A stretch of 64,000 nucleotides of DNA from contig JBCBYV010000017.1 of assembly GCA_039815685.1 (NCBI GenBank), forward strand, positions 38,150-102,149, read 5' to 3'. Under the pieces are notes generated by a model. That model did no database searches. It had not been told where the DNA came from and saw nothing but the letters and a program-made list of their open reading frames with translations. This DNA comes from Thermohalobaculum sp039815685. GTDB taxonomy: Bacteria > Pseudomonadota > Alphaproteobacteria > Rhodobacterales > Rhodobacteraceae. Positions 1 through 8,219 of the stretch are shown here, in pieces. Each line of letters opens with the position of its first letter. Position 1 is the stretch's first letter. Position numbers and translations under genes: made by a program.

Positions 1-2
1 GC

Positions 3-518
3 TGGGTCGACCAGGCCCTCAGCCGTTTTGTCGACGTGCTGATGGCCATCCCGCCGCTCATCTTCGCGCTGCTGCTCCTGACCATCGTCGGCACCTCGAT
101 CACCAACATGATCATCGTCATCGCCCTCATCGAGGCGACGCGCGTCTACCGCCTCGCCCGCGCGGTCGCCGGCGGCGTGGTGGTGATGGACTATATCGAG
201 GCGGCGAAGCTCCGCGGCGAAGGGCTGGTCTGGCTCATCGGCCGCGAGATCCTGCCGAACACCACAGCACCGCTCATCGCCGAGTTCGGGTTGCGCTTCT
301 GCTTCACCATCCTGCTCATCTCGGCGCTCAGCTTCCTCGGCCTCGGTATCCAGCCGCCGACCGCCGACTGGGGCTCGATGGTGCGCGACAACGCGACGCT
401 GATCACCTTCGGGGATATCACGCCGCTCCTGCCGGCCGCGGCCATCGCCCTTCTGACGGTGGCTGTCAACTTCGTCGTGGACTGGATGCTGCACCGCGCC
501 AGCGGGCTACAGGAGTGA
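3..518 (+). CDS. ABC transporter permease, DppC/OppC type (5' end outside window)
   Basis: Inner-membrane permease subunit of a peptide/nickel-class ABC importer. The window begins inside the gene: the frame is open from base 3 and 171 residues are visible. The stretch WVDQALSRFVDVLMAIPPLIFALLLL is typical of the middle of DppC proteins. The cytoplasmic EAA loop (YIEAAKLRGEGLVWLIGREI, about residues 63-82 of the visible part) is the coupling helix that contacts the ATPase. Further membrane segments follow (FTILLISALSFLGLGIQPP). The end matches the usual C-terminus of the family. It lies 121 bp upstream of a double ATPase gene on the same strand, so both should belong to one transporter. The substrate cannot be read from this fragment. 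Confidence 0.9.
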   Translation, partial: WVDQALSRFVDVLMAIPPLIFALLLLTIVGTSITNMIIVIALIEATRVYRLARAVAGGVVVMDYIEAAKLRGEGLVWLIGREILPNTTAPLIAEFGLRFCFTILLISALSFLGLGIQPPTADWGSMVRDNATLITFGDITPLLPAAAIALLTVAVNFVVDWMLHRASGLQE

Positions 519-539
519 CCCAGCGGCCGGGAGCATCGT

Positions 540-602
540 GTCCCGGGCTTGACCCGGGACCTCCTGGCAGCCCTCGGAGAGGTCCCGGGTCGAGCCCGGG
601 AC
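540..602. repeat. Intergenic inverted repeat, CCGGGCTTGACCCGG family
   Basis: Two arms of about 23 nt (540-562 and 580-602) pair almost perfectly around a 17-nt loop. Each arm contains its own palindromic core of the form cccgggcttgacccggg. Similar elements occur at 6602, 31867, 45207 and 58949 in this window. It lies between the permease and ATPase genes of one transporter operon, so it is transcribed and could form a strong RNA hairpin that lowers expression of the downstream gene. Confidence 0.75.
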
Positions 603-639
603 GCCTCAGCGCCAGGAAGGCGACTGATGGGAGAGAGAC

Positions 640-2325
640 ATGACCGACGCCTTCGCCAACAAGCCCGTGCTTCTCGAGATGAAGGACGTCTTCATCGAGG
701 GCAAATCCGGCGACGACTGGAACCCGATCATCAACGGCGCGTCTCTGACGCTCCGCAAAGGCGAGGTGCTGGGCCTCATCGGCGAGTCTGGTGCGGGCAA
801 ATCCACCCTCGGCCTCGCTGCCATGGGCTATGTCCGCGGCGGCTGCCGCATCAAGTCGGGCAGCGTGACCTTCGACGGGATGGAGCTCACCACGACCTCC
901 GAGGCGACGCGCCGCGGCCTCCGCGGCAAGCGCATCGCCTATGTCGCCCAGTCCGCCGCCGCCAGCTTCAACCCCGCCCACAAGCTCATCGACCAGTATT
1001 GCGAGGCACCGGTCGAGCATGGCGTGATGCCGAGGAGCGACGCGGAGGCGGACGCGGTCGATCTCTACCGCCGCATGCGCCTGCCGAACCCCGACGAGAT
1101 CGGCTTCCGCTATCCCCACCAGGTCTCTGGCGGTCAGCTCCAGCGCGCCATGACCGCCATGGCCATGGCCTGCCGGCCGGACCTCATTATCTTCGACGAG
1201 CCGACGACCGCGCTCGACGTGACGACCCAGATCGAGGTGCTCGCCGCCATCCGCGACATCGTCGAGCAGTTCGACACCGCTGCCATCTACATCACCCACG
1301 ACCTCGCGGTCGTCGCCCAGATGGCGGATCGCATCAAAGTGCTCCTGAAGGGCGACGAGGTTGAAGAAGCGGACACGGCCTCCATGCTCTCGAACCCGCA
1401 GGAGGACTACACGAAGTCGCTCTGGGCCGTCCGCTCCTATGCCCGCCCGCAGCAGCCCGCGCCCGCGCCCGGCACCGTGCCGATCATGAAGCTCGACCGG
1501 GTCGATGCCGCCTATGGCAAGGTGCCGGTGCTCCACGATGTGAGCTTCGAGATCCATGCCGGACGCACCGTGGCCGTGGTGGGCGAGTCCGGCTCCGGCA
1601 AATCCACAGCCGCCCGCGTCATCACCGGGCTCCTGCCGCCGTCGAACGGCCAGGTGCTCTTCAAGGGCGAGGCGCTGCCCGCCGACTACCGCAACCGCAG
1701 CAAAGACCAGCTCCGCCAGGCGCAGATGATCTACCAGATGGCGGATACGGCGCTTAACCCGAAGTCCCGTATCCGCGAGCTCATCGGCCGGCCGGCGCAG
1801 TTCTACGGCGGCCTCTCGGGCAAGGCGCTCGAGGATCGGGTGCGCGAGCTCCTCGACCTCATCGAACTTGCACCCGAGCAGTATATCGACCGCCTTCCGT
1901 CGGAGCTTTCGGGCGGGCAGAAACAACGCATCGGCATCGCCCGGGCACTTGCCGCGGAGCCGAGCTTCATCATTTGCGACGAGGTCACCTCCGCCCTCGA
2001 CCAACTCGTGGCCGAAGGCATCCTGAAGCTTCTCGACCGGCTGCAAGAAGAGTTCGACCTCGCCTATATGTTCATCACGCATGACCTCGCGACCGTGCGC
2101 TCGATCGCGGACGAGGTCGTGGTGATGAAGGAGGGCCGCGTCGTCGAGCAGGGCGACAAGACGGCAATGTTCAAGCCCCCGCACCACGCCTACACCGAGC
2201 TCCTGCTCTCTTCCGTGCCGGAGATGGACCCGGACTGGCTCAGCAACCTGCTGCGGGAACGCGCGGAGGGCGGTGCCGGCGCCTCGGAAGCCGAGATGGA
2301 TGTCTCGGGCCTCACCAAAGGCTGA
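640..2325 (+). CDS. ABC transporter ATP-binding protein with two fused ATPase domains
   Basis: A 561-residue double ATPase of the GsiA/YejF kind that energises a peptide-class importer. The first domain has Walker A GESGAGKST (about 48-56), signature VSGGQLQR, Walker B LIIFDEP and an H-loop (YITHDLAVV). The second has Walker A GESGSGKST near residue 315, signature LSGGQKQR, Walker B FIICDEV and a second H-loop (FITHDLATV). Having both domains in one chain replaces the separate DppD and DppF subunits. The start at 640 is preceded by GGGAGAGAC. It lies directly downstream of the permease gene, so the two probably form one operon. The substrate is unknown; di/oligopeptides or glutathione are typical of the family. 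Confidence 0.93.
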   Translation: MTDAFANKPVLLEMKDVFIEGKSGDDWNPIINGASLTLRKGEVLGLIGESGAGKSTLGLAAMGYVRGGCRIKSGSVTFDGMELTTTSEATRRGLRGKRIAYVAQSAAASFNPAHKLIDQYCEAPVEHGVMPRSDAEADAVDLYRRMRLPNPDEIGFRYPHQVSGGQLQRAMTAMAMACRPDLIIFDEPTTALDVTTQIEVLAAIRDIVEQFDTAAIYITHDLAVVAQMADRIKVLLKGDEVEEADTASMLSNPQEDYTKSLWAVRSYARPQQPAPAPGTVPIMKLDRVDAAYGKVPVLHDVSFEIHAGRTVAVVGESGSGKSTAARVITGLLPPSNGQVLFKGEALPADYRNRSKDQLRQAQMIYQMADTALNPKSRIRELIGRPAQFYGGLSGKALEDRVRELLDLIELAPEQYIDRLPSELSGGQKQRIGIARALAAEPSFIICDEVTSALDQLVAEGILKLLDRLQEEFDLAYMFITHDLATVRSIADEVVVMKEGRVVEQGDKTAMFKPPHHAYTELLLSSVPEMDPDWLSNLLRERAEGGAGASEAEMDVSGLTKG

Positions 2326-2334
2326 GCCGGGCGC

Positions 2335-2379
2335 GCAAATCTCTTTCAAGAGATTTGCAAATTCCTTGAAAGGAATTTG
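2335..2379. terminator. Tandem AT-rich hairpins between convergent genes
   Basis: Two adjacent perfect hairpins: arms 2335-2344 with 2349-2358, and arms 2358-2367 with 2370-2379. Both are built from CAAAT...ATTTG and are strikingly AT-rich against the GC-rich background. They lie between the stop of the double ATPase (2325, plus) and the stop of the ATP-grasp gene (2393, minus), so they most likely act as a bidirectional terminator. There is no long T-tract after either stem. Confidence 0.6.
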
Positions 2380-2392
2380 GCGAACGGCGCCC

Positions 2393-3922
2393 TCAGCGCG
2401 CAGCCTCCGGCATCCCGGCGCGGTCGAGGACCGCGACCGTCTCGCGGTAGAGCCGGTCAGCACCGCGTTCGGAGCCCGCGACACAGACAAGGCCGAGCTT
2501 GCCGAACTCCGAGAGCGCGCCGATGAGATGGAACACCACCCCTTCCTGCCGGCTTGTATGGAAATGCAGGCCGTGCTCCACGGCGATGTCGATCAGATCG
2601 TCGGGCGTCAGTCCGCGATACTGCGGCGCGGCCAGATTGTCCGAGGCATAGTAGTAGAGCGGCCGGCCCGAGGGTGAGCGGAACGTGCCCGTCTCCGGAT
2701 CGTAATGCCCGTCCGTCAGGCTCTGCAGCATCAGGAAGGGATGCGTCGTCCCTCCCTTCCTCAGATTGATCTCGAGCGCGTAGTGCCGCCAACCCTCCGC
2801 CTTGCGCACGGAGACGAAATCGACGCCGAACCGGCCCAGCACCCCCGCTGCGCGCAGCTCCTCGGCGGCCGCCAGACCGGCTTCCTGCACCTCCAGCCGA
2901 TAGGCCGCGTTCGCCGGAAACCGGCAGCCCTCGAAGACCTGCCCCCCCGTCCCTGACGTCACCTGATCATGCGTCGAGACCACATCGAGCCGGCCGAGCG
3001 GATCGACCCGGTACTGGGCCGAGGGCGAGCGCTTGACCTTGCCCTCGACGAAGGCCTCCACGACCCCGCCCATCTCGATGAACTTCTCCTCGAAGGCCGG
3101 CCAGCCCATGCCGGCGGCGACACAGCGGAGCCGGGCCAGACGATCCGTCATCTCGGCACGCAGGCAGTCGGGCGCCTCCTCGCCGCGAAAGTCGAAGATC
3201 GCGTTCCCCTCGCCCGAGAACCCCTCGTTCACCTTCACGACCGCGCGGCGGAGGCCGGGATTGCGCGCCTTCAGCGCCACCAGCCCCTCGCCGATATCGC
3301 CCGCATCGCGCAGATCCTCCGCCCCGTCCGGGATCAGGAGGCCCGCCCTGCGAAAGAGCCTGCGCGACCCGCTCTTGGAGCCGAGCGGCAGGAGATCCGG
3401 ATCGCAGCCATAGACCGGCAGGCCGAGCGCAAGCGCCAGCGAGCGCTCGAGCGGCGAGACGTTGAAGCAGGTGAGATGCGCCGGCGCATCCGGCGCCACC
3501 GCCGCCCGCAGACGCGCGATTACCCGCGGCCGCTCCAGCACCTTCTCCGTCAGCGGCCGGGCCGAGCTGTCATGGCACGCAATGAGCGTCAGCCGCGCCA
3601 TCGCATGGGAACGCGGGATGCCCGGCAGGAGATGGAGGTAATAGTCGACGATGCTCTGCGGCACCGGATCCGAGGTGAGGTAGACGACGCGCGTGTTCGG
3701 GTATCGAAGCAGCAGCAGGAGGCAGAGAAGCCGCTGCTCGTACTGCAGGACACCCGTGATCTTGCCCAGCACCTCCTGATCGAGCGACAGGCTCGGCAGC
3801 ACCACCACGGTCTGCGGTCGCAGATGATCCGCAGACCGCTCGAACCATCGACCGAGCTCTTGCTGCAGCGCCTGGAATGCCGCGGCCGGCTCCTGGCCGT
3901 CAGGCAACGTCACCTCGTTCAT
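2393..3922 (-). CDS. ATP-grasp ligase related to peptide ligase PGM1
   Basis: A 509-residue protein resembling the PGM1-type peptide ligases (pre-ATP-grasp domain, ATP-grasp fold, PGM1 C-terminal domain). These join carboxylates to amines using ATP; the founding member adds peptides in pheganomycin synthesis. The N-terminal third (VVLPSLSLDQEVLGKITGVL, YEQRLLCLLLLLRYP, VVYLTSDPV) matches the pre-ATP-grasp part. The centre carries AVVKVNEGFSGEGNAIFDF, the nucleotide-binding lysine/glycine loop. EINLRKGGTTHPF near residue 375 is the expected metal-binding Glu/Asn segment. The C-terminal 100 residues (LIDIAVEHGLHFHTSRQEG) are the PGM1_C-like tail. No peptide-antibiotic genes are nearby, and the substrate is unknown. 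It is followed on the same strand by nothing, and its upstream neighbour is the histidine kinase at 3995, 72 bp away, so co-transcription is likely. Confidence 0.75.
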   Translation of the reverse strand: MNEVTLPDGQEPAAAFQALQQELGRWFERSADHLRPQTVVVLPSLSLDQEVLGKITGVLQYEQRLLCLLLLLRYPNTRVVYLTSDPVPQSIVDYYLHLLPGIPRSHAMARLTLIACHDSSARPLTEKVLERPRVIARLRAAVAPDAPAHLTCFNVSPLERSLALALGLPVYGCDPDLLPLGSKSGSRRLFRRAGLLIPDGAEDLRDAGDIGEGLVALKARNPGLRRAVVKVNEGFSGEGNAIFDFRGEEAPDCLRAEMTDRLARLRCVAAGMGWPAFEEKFIEMGGVVEAFVEGKVKRSPSAQYRVDPLGRLDVVSTHDQVTSGTGGQVFEGCRFPANAAYRLEVQEAGLAAAEELRAAGVLGRFGVDFVSVRKAEGWRHYALEINLRKGGTTHPFLMLQSLTDGHYDPETGTFRSPSGRPLYYYASDNLAAPQYRGLTPDDLIDIAVEHGLHFHTSRQEGVVFHLIGALSEFGKLGLVCVAGSERGADRLYRETVAVLDRAGMPEAAR

Positions 3923-3994
3923 GCCGTATCGCTCAGCCTCCCGTTCTCCCGCGCGAACAGGGTGCAGGGGCCGGGGGCCGGGGGCAAGGGCGGC

Positions 3995-5209
3995 TCAGAC
4001 GGCGGGCGCAGGCACGGCGAAGCTGAAGACCGACCCGCCCGGGCATTGCGTGCGCTCGAGGCGGAGTTCGCATCCCGTGCGCTCCGCCACCTCGCGGCAG
4101 ATGGCAAGGCCGAGGCCGAAGCCCCGCTGGCCGTCCTCCGCCACCGCATCGCCCCGCCCGAAGCGCGCGAAGATGCGCCGGCGCGCAGCCTCCGGAATGC
4201 CGGGCCCGGTATCGGAGACACGCAAAAGGAGGCGGCCTTCGGAAAGCTCGGCCGAGAGGACGATCTCACCCGAATGCGTGAACTTCGCCGCGTTGCCGAC
4301 AAGGTTGATCAGCACCTGCTCGATCCGCCGCGCATCGCCGTACCAGGCCGCGGGCAATCCCGCGCCAAGCTCCAGCCTGAGCGCCACCCCCGCCGCCGTG
4401 CGCTCACGGAAAAGCTCATAGACCCGGCGCAGCAGCGCATGGGGCGAGAAGGGCGATTGCTCAAGCCTGATCTTGTCCCGCTTCAGCGTCTCGAGCTCGA
4501 GGATATCGTCGGTGAAATGCCGCATCAGGCCGGCGGAGTGCTCGATGATGTCGAGGAGACGTTCGCCATCATCCTCCTCGACATGCTTGCGCAGAAGCTG
4601 CGCGCCGCCCGAAATGCCGTGAAGGAGCGACCGCAGCTCATGGCCCAGCGTCTGCAGGAAATCGCCCTGCGCCCGCTGCTCCTCCCGCGCCTCGCTGAGA
4701 TAGCGGCGCAGCTTCATGAGCTCGGCACAGCGGCGGAACTCCGCCTCAACGCTGGACGCAAAGGCCTCCATCACCTCCCGGTCGCCGTCCTGCCAGCGCC
4801 GCGGCTCACCGCCGATCGCGCAAAGCGCACCGATCGTCTTGCCTGCAGGGTCACGCACCGGCACGCCCAGATAGGCGATCACGCCAAGCTCCGCCGGCGC
4901 GCGGTTGCCAGCCACCCTCGGCTCGCGGCGCGCATCCTCGACGACGAAGGCATCGTTGTCCGCGACACAGTACTGGCAGAAGGAATGGCTGAGCGGCGTC
5001 TCACCGAGCGTCGCCCAGGGCTCATCGAGACCGATCTGCGCCTGGAAGACCTGCCGGTCCGCCTCGACGATAGTCAGCAGCGACACCGGCACGCCAAGGT
5101 TGCGGGCGACCAGCCATACGGTGCGGTCCAGCGCCGCCTGCGCCTCCGCGCCGAAAGCCGTCTGCCACGCATCCGTCTGCGTCTCGATCGACGGTCGCCA
5201 GTATTGCAC
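3995..5209 (-). CDS. Soluble GAF-domain sensor histidine kinase
   Basis: A 404-residue cytoplasmic kinase without membrane segments. Residues about 20-165 form a GAF domain (LTIVEADRQVFQAQIG, then SFCQYCV and GVPVRDPAGKTIGALCAI), the version common in alphaproteobacterial kinases. HisKA follows, with the phosphoacceptor in LGHELRSLLHGISGG (about 190). HATPase_c has its N box (INLVGNAAKF), G1 (VSDTGPGIP) and G2 (GFGLGLAI) intact. The start is GTG at 5209 behind AAAGGAGCC. No response regulator gene is adjacent, so it is an orphan here. The paired cysteines of FCQYC could bind a metal or respond to redox, but this is inference. Confidence 0.88.
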   Translation of the reverse strand: MQYWRPSIETQTDAWQTAFGAEAQAALDRTVWLVARNLGVPVSLLTIVEADRQVFQAQIGLDEPWATLGETPLSHSFCQYCVADNDAFVVEDARREPRVAGNRAPAELGVIAYLGVPVRDPAGKTIGALCAIGGEPRRWQDGDREVMEAFASSVEAEFRRCAELMKLRRYLSEAREEQRAQGDFLQTLGHELRSLLHGISGGAQLLRKHVEEDDGERLLDIIEHSAGLMRHFTDDILELETLKRDKIRLEQSPFSPHALLRRVYELFRERTAAGVALRLELGAGLPAAWYGDARRIEQVLINLVGNAAKFTHSGEIVLSAELSEGRLLLRVSDTGPGIPEAARRRIFARFGRGDAVAEDGQRGFGLGLAICREVAERTGCELRLERTQCPGGSVFSFAVPAPAV

Positions 5210-5456
5210 AGCGACGGCTCCTTTGCCGACGGGCCGCGCCGCACCTCCGTAAATCCGTGCTGACGCCGCGCGCGTAATACGATCCTGCTACCATCACTGA
5301 AATGGAAACCGCTACCAAGCCGCGCAAGGCGCCGATGGTTGAAATGACCTTCCGCGCTGCGGAATGCCGCACTGGTAGGCGGATCATGCCCGCCCTCGAC
5401 AGGGGCGCCGCTCACTGGGCATAGAGAGAGCGCAACATCAACACTGGGATGGCGCC

Positions 5457-6308
5457 ATGCGGCAAGACGGGTTCGAGCAGATCGCGGATTGGAGCGATGC
5501 TTACGAGAACCGCGCCCATGTCCCCGGGTTCGACCGCTTCATCGACCGCTGGGCCGAGGCCGGGGCCAAGGCGCGCGAGACCGCCGGGCCGGCGGGGAGC
5601 GAGAGCGGCCGAGGCATCCTCGATATCGCCTACGGTACCGATCCGCGTCAGCAGCTCGATCTCTACATGCCCAGCACCGAACCCTCGGGCCTCGCCGTCT
5701 TCGTCCATGGCGGCTATTGGCGAAGCTTCGGGCGGGAGAGCTTCGGCCATCTGGCGGCGGGCGCGCGCGCGGCAGGATATGCCGTCGCCGTCCCCTCCTA
5801 CCGCCTCGCCCCCACCGTCGGCGTGCCCCAGATCACGGCGGATGTCGCCGCGGCCGTGACGCTTGCCGCAGACAGGATCGCGGGCCCCCTATACCTCGCC
5901 GGCCACTCCGCCGGCGGCCATCTCGTCACCCGGCTCGGGGAGGAAGCGGGGCCCCTGCCCGCCGCGGTCGCCGGGCGCATCGCCCATATCCTCAGCATCA
6001 GCGGGCTCCATGACCTCCGCCCGCTCCTCGCGACGGACAAGAACGACGATCTCCGCCTCGACGAGCAGACCGCCGCCGCGGAAAGCCCCGCCCTCCGCGC
6101 CCCGCGCCCTGGCCTTCGCTACACCGCCTGGGTTGGCGGGGACGAGCGGCCCGAGTTCGTCCGCCAGTCCGCCCTCATCGCCAATATCTGGCTCGGCCTC
6201 GGCGCCTCGACCCGGCTCATGGTCCAGCCCGGCCTGAACCATTTCGACGTTATCGAGCCCCTCGAGCATCCCGACAGCCCCCTCACCCGCGCCTTCCTCG
6301 GCGCCTGA
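5457..6308 (+). CDS. Alpha/beta hydrolase, kynurenine formamidase-like
   Basis: A 283-residue hydrolase of the esterase/lipase group that includes kynurenine formamidase. The oxyanion-hole motif HGGYW is at about residue 86, the nucleophile elbow GHSAGG at about 148, and the catalytic His is probably in LNHFDVIEP near residue 260. The N-terminus (FEQIADWSDAYENRAHVPG) is typical of small bacterial esterases in this group. There are no other tryptophan-catabolism genes nearby, so the kynurenine assignment is only by family. A gene for a small Lrp-like domain follows 25 bp downstream. The true substrate is open. Confidence 0.8.
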   Translation: MRQDGFEQIADWSDAYENRAHVPGFDRFIDRWAEAGAKARETAGPAGSESGRGILDIAYGTDPRQQLDLYMPSTEPSGLAVFVHGGYWRSFGRESFGHLAAGARAAGYAVAVPSYRLAPTVGVPQITADVAAAVTLAADRIAGPLYLAGHSAGGHLVTRLGEEAGPLPAAVAGRIAHILSISGLHDLRPLLATDKNDDLRLDEQTAAAESPALRAPRPGLRYTAWVGGDERPEFVRQSALIANIWLGLGASTRLMVQPGLNHFDVIEPLEHPDSPLTRAFLGA

Positions 6309-6333
6309 ACCCACCAGAACCGCGAGCCCGCCC

Positions 6334-6570
6334 ATGCAGTGCATCTTCGTCCAGCTCCGCTGCCGCCCCGGCACGACCTACACCGTGGCCGACGCGATCT
6401 GGGACCGCGAGATCGTCAGCGAGCTCTATTCGACCAGCGGCGACTGGGACCTCCTCGCCAAGATCTACGTCCCGGAGAGCGAGGACATCGGCAAATGGCT
6501 GAACGACCGCCTCCTCGACCTCCCCGACATCGAGCGCACGCTGACGACCTTAACCTTCAAAGCCTTCTAG
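6334..6570 (+). CDS. Stand-alone Lrp/AsnC ligand-binding (RAM) domain protein
   Basis: A 78-residue protein consisting only of the C-terminal amino-acid-binding (RAM) domain of Lrp/AsnC regulators: IFVQLRCRPGTTYTVADAI, SELYSTSGDWDLLAKI, then the TTLTFKAF end strand. It has no DNA-binding helix-turn-helix. Such stand-alone domains form rings and may bind small ligands or modify full-length Lrp proteins. It lies 25 bp after the hydrolase gene and is probably translated from the same mRNA. Confidence 0.85.
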   Translation: MQCIFVQLRCRPGTTYTVADAIWDREIVSELYSTSGDWDLLAKIYVPESEDIGKWLNDRLLDLPDIERTLTTLTFKAF

Positions 6571-6601
6571 CGCGGGGCCCTAGACGAAGGATGCCGTCCG
6601 A

Positions 6602-6675
6602 GATCATTCCCGGGCTTTTGCCACGGCAATCCGGCGCAACCGGCCCTGGATACTCGGCTCAAGCCCGAGAATGGC
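6602..6675. repeat. Intergenic inverted repeat, short form
   Basis: Imperfect palindrome of the same family as 540-602 and 45207-45277. The left arm reads atcattcccgggctttt and the right arm ggctcaagcccgagaatg, with ggcaatccggcgcaaccggcc in the middle. It is degenerate compared with the other copies. Confidence 0.6.
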
Positions 6676-6782
6676 GCGAGCCCCTGAGTTGCGCTTCGCT
6701 CTGGGGCAGCGTCCAACCGGACCCAACCAGCCGAGCGACCGTGTCATCCCCCTTCTCGACCGGGGGTTCCACTGCCAGAGCC

Positions 6783-6853
6783 CAGAGACCGGTGCCTTGG
6801 ATCGGGGGTCAAGCCAGGCGATGACGACAGTCGTGCAGGCTGATCGCATGGCG
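6783..6853 (-). repeat. Dispersed ~70-bp repeat, copy 1
   Basis: Read on the minus strand, this segment closely matches 31867-31937 on the plus strand. Shared blocks include gcgccat, gtcgtcatcgcc, ggcttgaccc and cgatccaaggca in the same order and with the same spacing. It is a longer version of the CCGGGCTTGACCC element and lies in an untranslated region. Confidence 0.7.
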
Positions 6854-7015
6854 CACTGGGCGCCCACTCCGCGGGCATGGTCGCGGTCGGCGCAGCAACG
6901 GGCTTCAAACCCGGTCCCATGCAGAGAGGCCGACGCAGCAACATCCATTCCGTCCATCAGTCCTCCTCGAGCCTGACAGAACGTCCGGAGTACGCAGCCG
7001 TCACCCCACCACAGC

Positions 7016-7630
7016 TCAACTCGGACCGGACAGTGCGAGCGCCAGCAGGAGCGCCGAGATCGCAGCCACCCAGGCGGCCACAACCCGGAGCCCGATCCGG
7101 ACCCACACCGCCTTTGCGTTCTCGCGCAACCAGCCCACACCCGCGGCGGCATTGAGCAGGAGCGCAACGGCCCCCGCGAAAGAGCCCGTCAACGTGACCG
7201 CGACAGAGCGCGGCGGCCCGGGATCGGGGGTGGAGACAAGCCCGATCACGATGCCCGCCATCCCTGCCAGCGCGATTGCCGGGATCGCCGGACCGGAGGG
7301 GCAGAGGGCCGCGAAAACGCCGGCCCCAAGCGCCAGGGCAAGCAACATCGGCTCCGCCGCATCCAGCGGCACGCCCATCTGACCGAGCACGATGCCCATG
7401 ACGCATCCGGCGGCGAAGACCGCCCATCCGAGCGCGAAGCTCCGTGGCCAGCGCTGACCGAAGACGAGGCCGAGCGCGAGGAAGACGAGGACCTGCCCAA
7501 GGCTCGTCAGCGGATGGAGCACGCCGAGATAAAAGCCCTCGATGCCCGGCGCCGGGCTATGGGCGTTGGCGGCTCCGGGGAGGAGCGCAATCCCCAGCGC
7601 GAGCGCGCGGCACCCAGCCCGGTCAGGCAA
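7016..7630 (-). CDS. HupE/UreJ-family membrane protein with degenerate metal motif
   Basis: A polytopic inner-membrane protein of about 204 residues, homologous to HupE/UreJ nickel/cobalt permeases. The family signature HP-x3-G-x-D-H is changed to HPLTSLGQVLVF (His39 onward), so the Asp-His pair thought to contact metal is missing. The signal-like N-terminus ends in GAANAHS, keeping the His just after the predicted cleavage site. About six hydrophobic segments follow. The chosen start is a TTG at 7630 that overlaps the stop of the upstream hupE-like gene; an ATG at 7690 is possible but lies deep inside hupE. The 8-bp overlap implies coupled translation with the intact partner. It may be a partner subunit or a diverged paralogue. 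Confidence 0.75.
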   Translation of the reverse strand: MPDRAGCRALALGIALLPGAANAHSPAPGIEGFYLGVLHPLTSLGQVLVFLALGLVFGQRWPRSFALGWAVFAAGCVMGIVLGQMGVPLDAAEPMLLALALGAGVFAALCPSGPAIPAIALAGMAGIVIGLVSTPDPGPPRSVAVTLTGSFAGAVALLLNAAAGVGWLRENAKAVWVRIGLRVVAAWVAAISALLLALALSGPS

Positions 7631-8219
7631 TCCCGAACAGGAAGGCCACCCCGACCAGCGAGATGACGCCCCCGCCGGCTTGGACCGCATAGACGCCCCG
7701 CGGCTGGCGGATCAGCAACCCGAAGGCGATGCCGGCGAGGTGGAGCAGCCCCGTCGCGATCACGAAACCGACGGCAAAGGCGGCGGGGTTCGCGGCGGCG
7801 GGCAGTTCGGTGCCATGGGCGTAGCCGTGAAAGATGGCGAACGCCCCGACGATCAGCGATGCCGCCACGAGCGGCAGGCGCGCCTTGAAGAGGATCAGCA
7901 GACCCAGAACCACGGCGGAAGCTGCGATGCCGATCTCGACAGCCGGCACCGGAACCCCAACGATCCCGAGCACGGCGCCGAACGCCATCACCAGCGGAAA
8001 GACGACCGGCAGCGACCAGATCGCTGGGGCGCCGAGGAAAGCCCCCCAGAGACCGACGGCCACCATCGCGACAACATGATCCCAGCCGACCATCGGATGG
8101 ACGAAGCCGCTCACGAAACCGCCCGGAATACCGCCCGCCGAATGCGCCATCGCGCTACCCGGAACCGCCGCGATCAGCGCAAGAAGGGAGGCGAAGAGGA
8201 GATGGTGGGATCTGGCCAT
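7623..8219 (-). CDS. HupE/UreJ-family nickel/cobalt permease
   Basis: A 198-residue polytopic protein. A signal peptide (LLFASLLALIAAVPGSAMA) is followed by His26, then the family signature HPMVGWDHVVAM at 41-52 and about six membrane helices. HupE and UreJ proteins import nickel or cobalt for hydrogenase, urease or cobalamin. The ATG at 8219 is preceded by GGAGA at good spacing; longer readings upstream lack family similarity. It lies 259 bp downstream of bchP on the same strand and overlaps the UreJ-like paralogue. No hydrogenase or urease genes are in the window. A cobalt role would suit the B12-binding regulator PpaA in the same cluster, but that is inference. Confidence 0.82.
   Translation of the reverse strand: MARSHHLLFASLLALIAAVPGSAMAHSAGGIPGGFVSGFVHPMVGWDHVVAMVAVGLWGAFLGAPAIWSLPVVFPLVMAFGAVLGIVGVPVPAVEIGIAASAVVLGLLILFKARLPLVAASLIVGAFAIFHGYAHGTELPAAANPAAFAVGFVIATGLLHLAGIAFGLLIRQPRGVYAVQAGGGVISLVGVAFLFGIA

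Larger units (their letters stand above)
6571..7015. other. 445-bp intergenic region carrying two palindromic repeat copies
   Basis: No convincing coding sequence is present. The region carries a short inverted-repeat element (6602-6675) and a longer copy (6783-6853), the latter closely similar in inverted orientation to 31867-31937. It separates the plus-strand RAM-domain gene from the end of the minus-strand UreJ-like gene, so both transcripts converge here. Confidence 0.6.

Noticed and set aside
466..2490. Long minus-strand open frame opposite the double ATPase gene
   Set aside because: His/Arg/Glu/Leu-rich translation typical of the antisense strand of GC-rich genes; the plus-strand protein is a clear ABC ATPase.
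2969..5263. Long plus-strand open frame across 3-5.3 kb
   Set aside because: Antisense shadow of the ATP-grasp and histidine kinase genes; low-complexity Arg/Leu/His composition with no domain.
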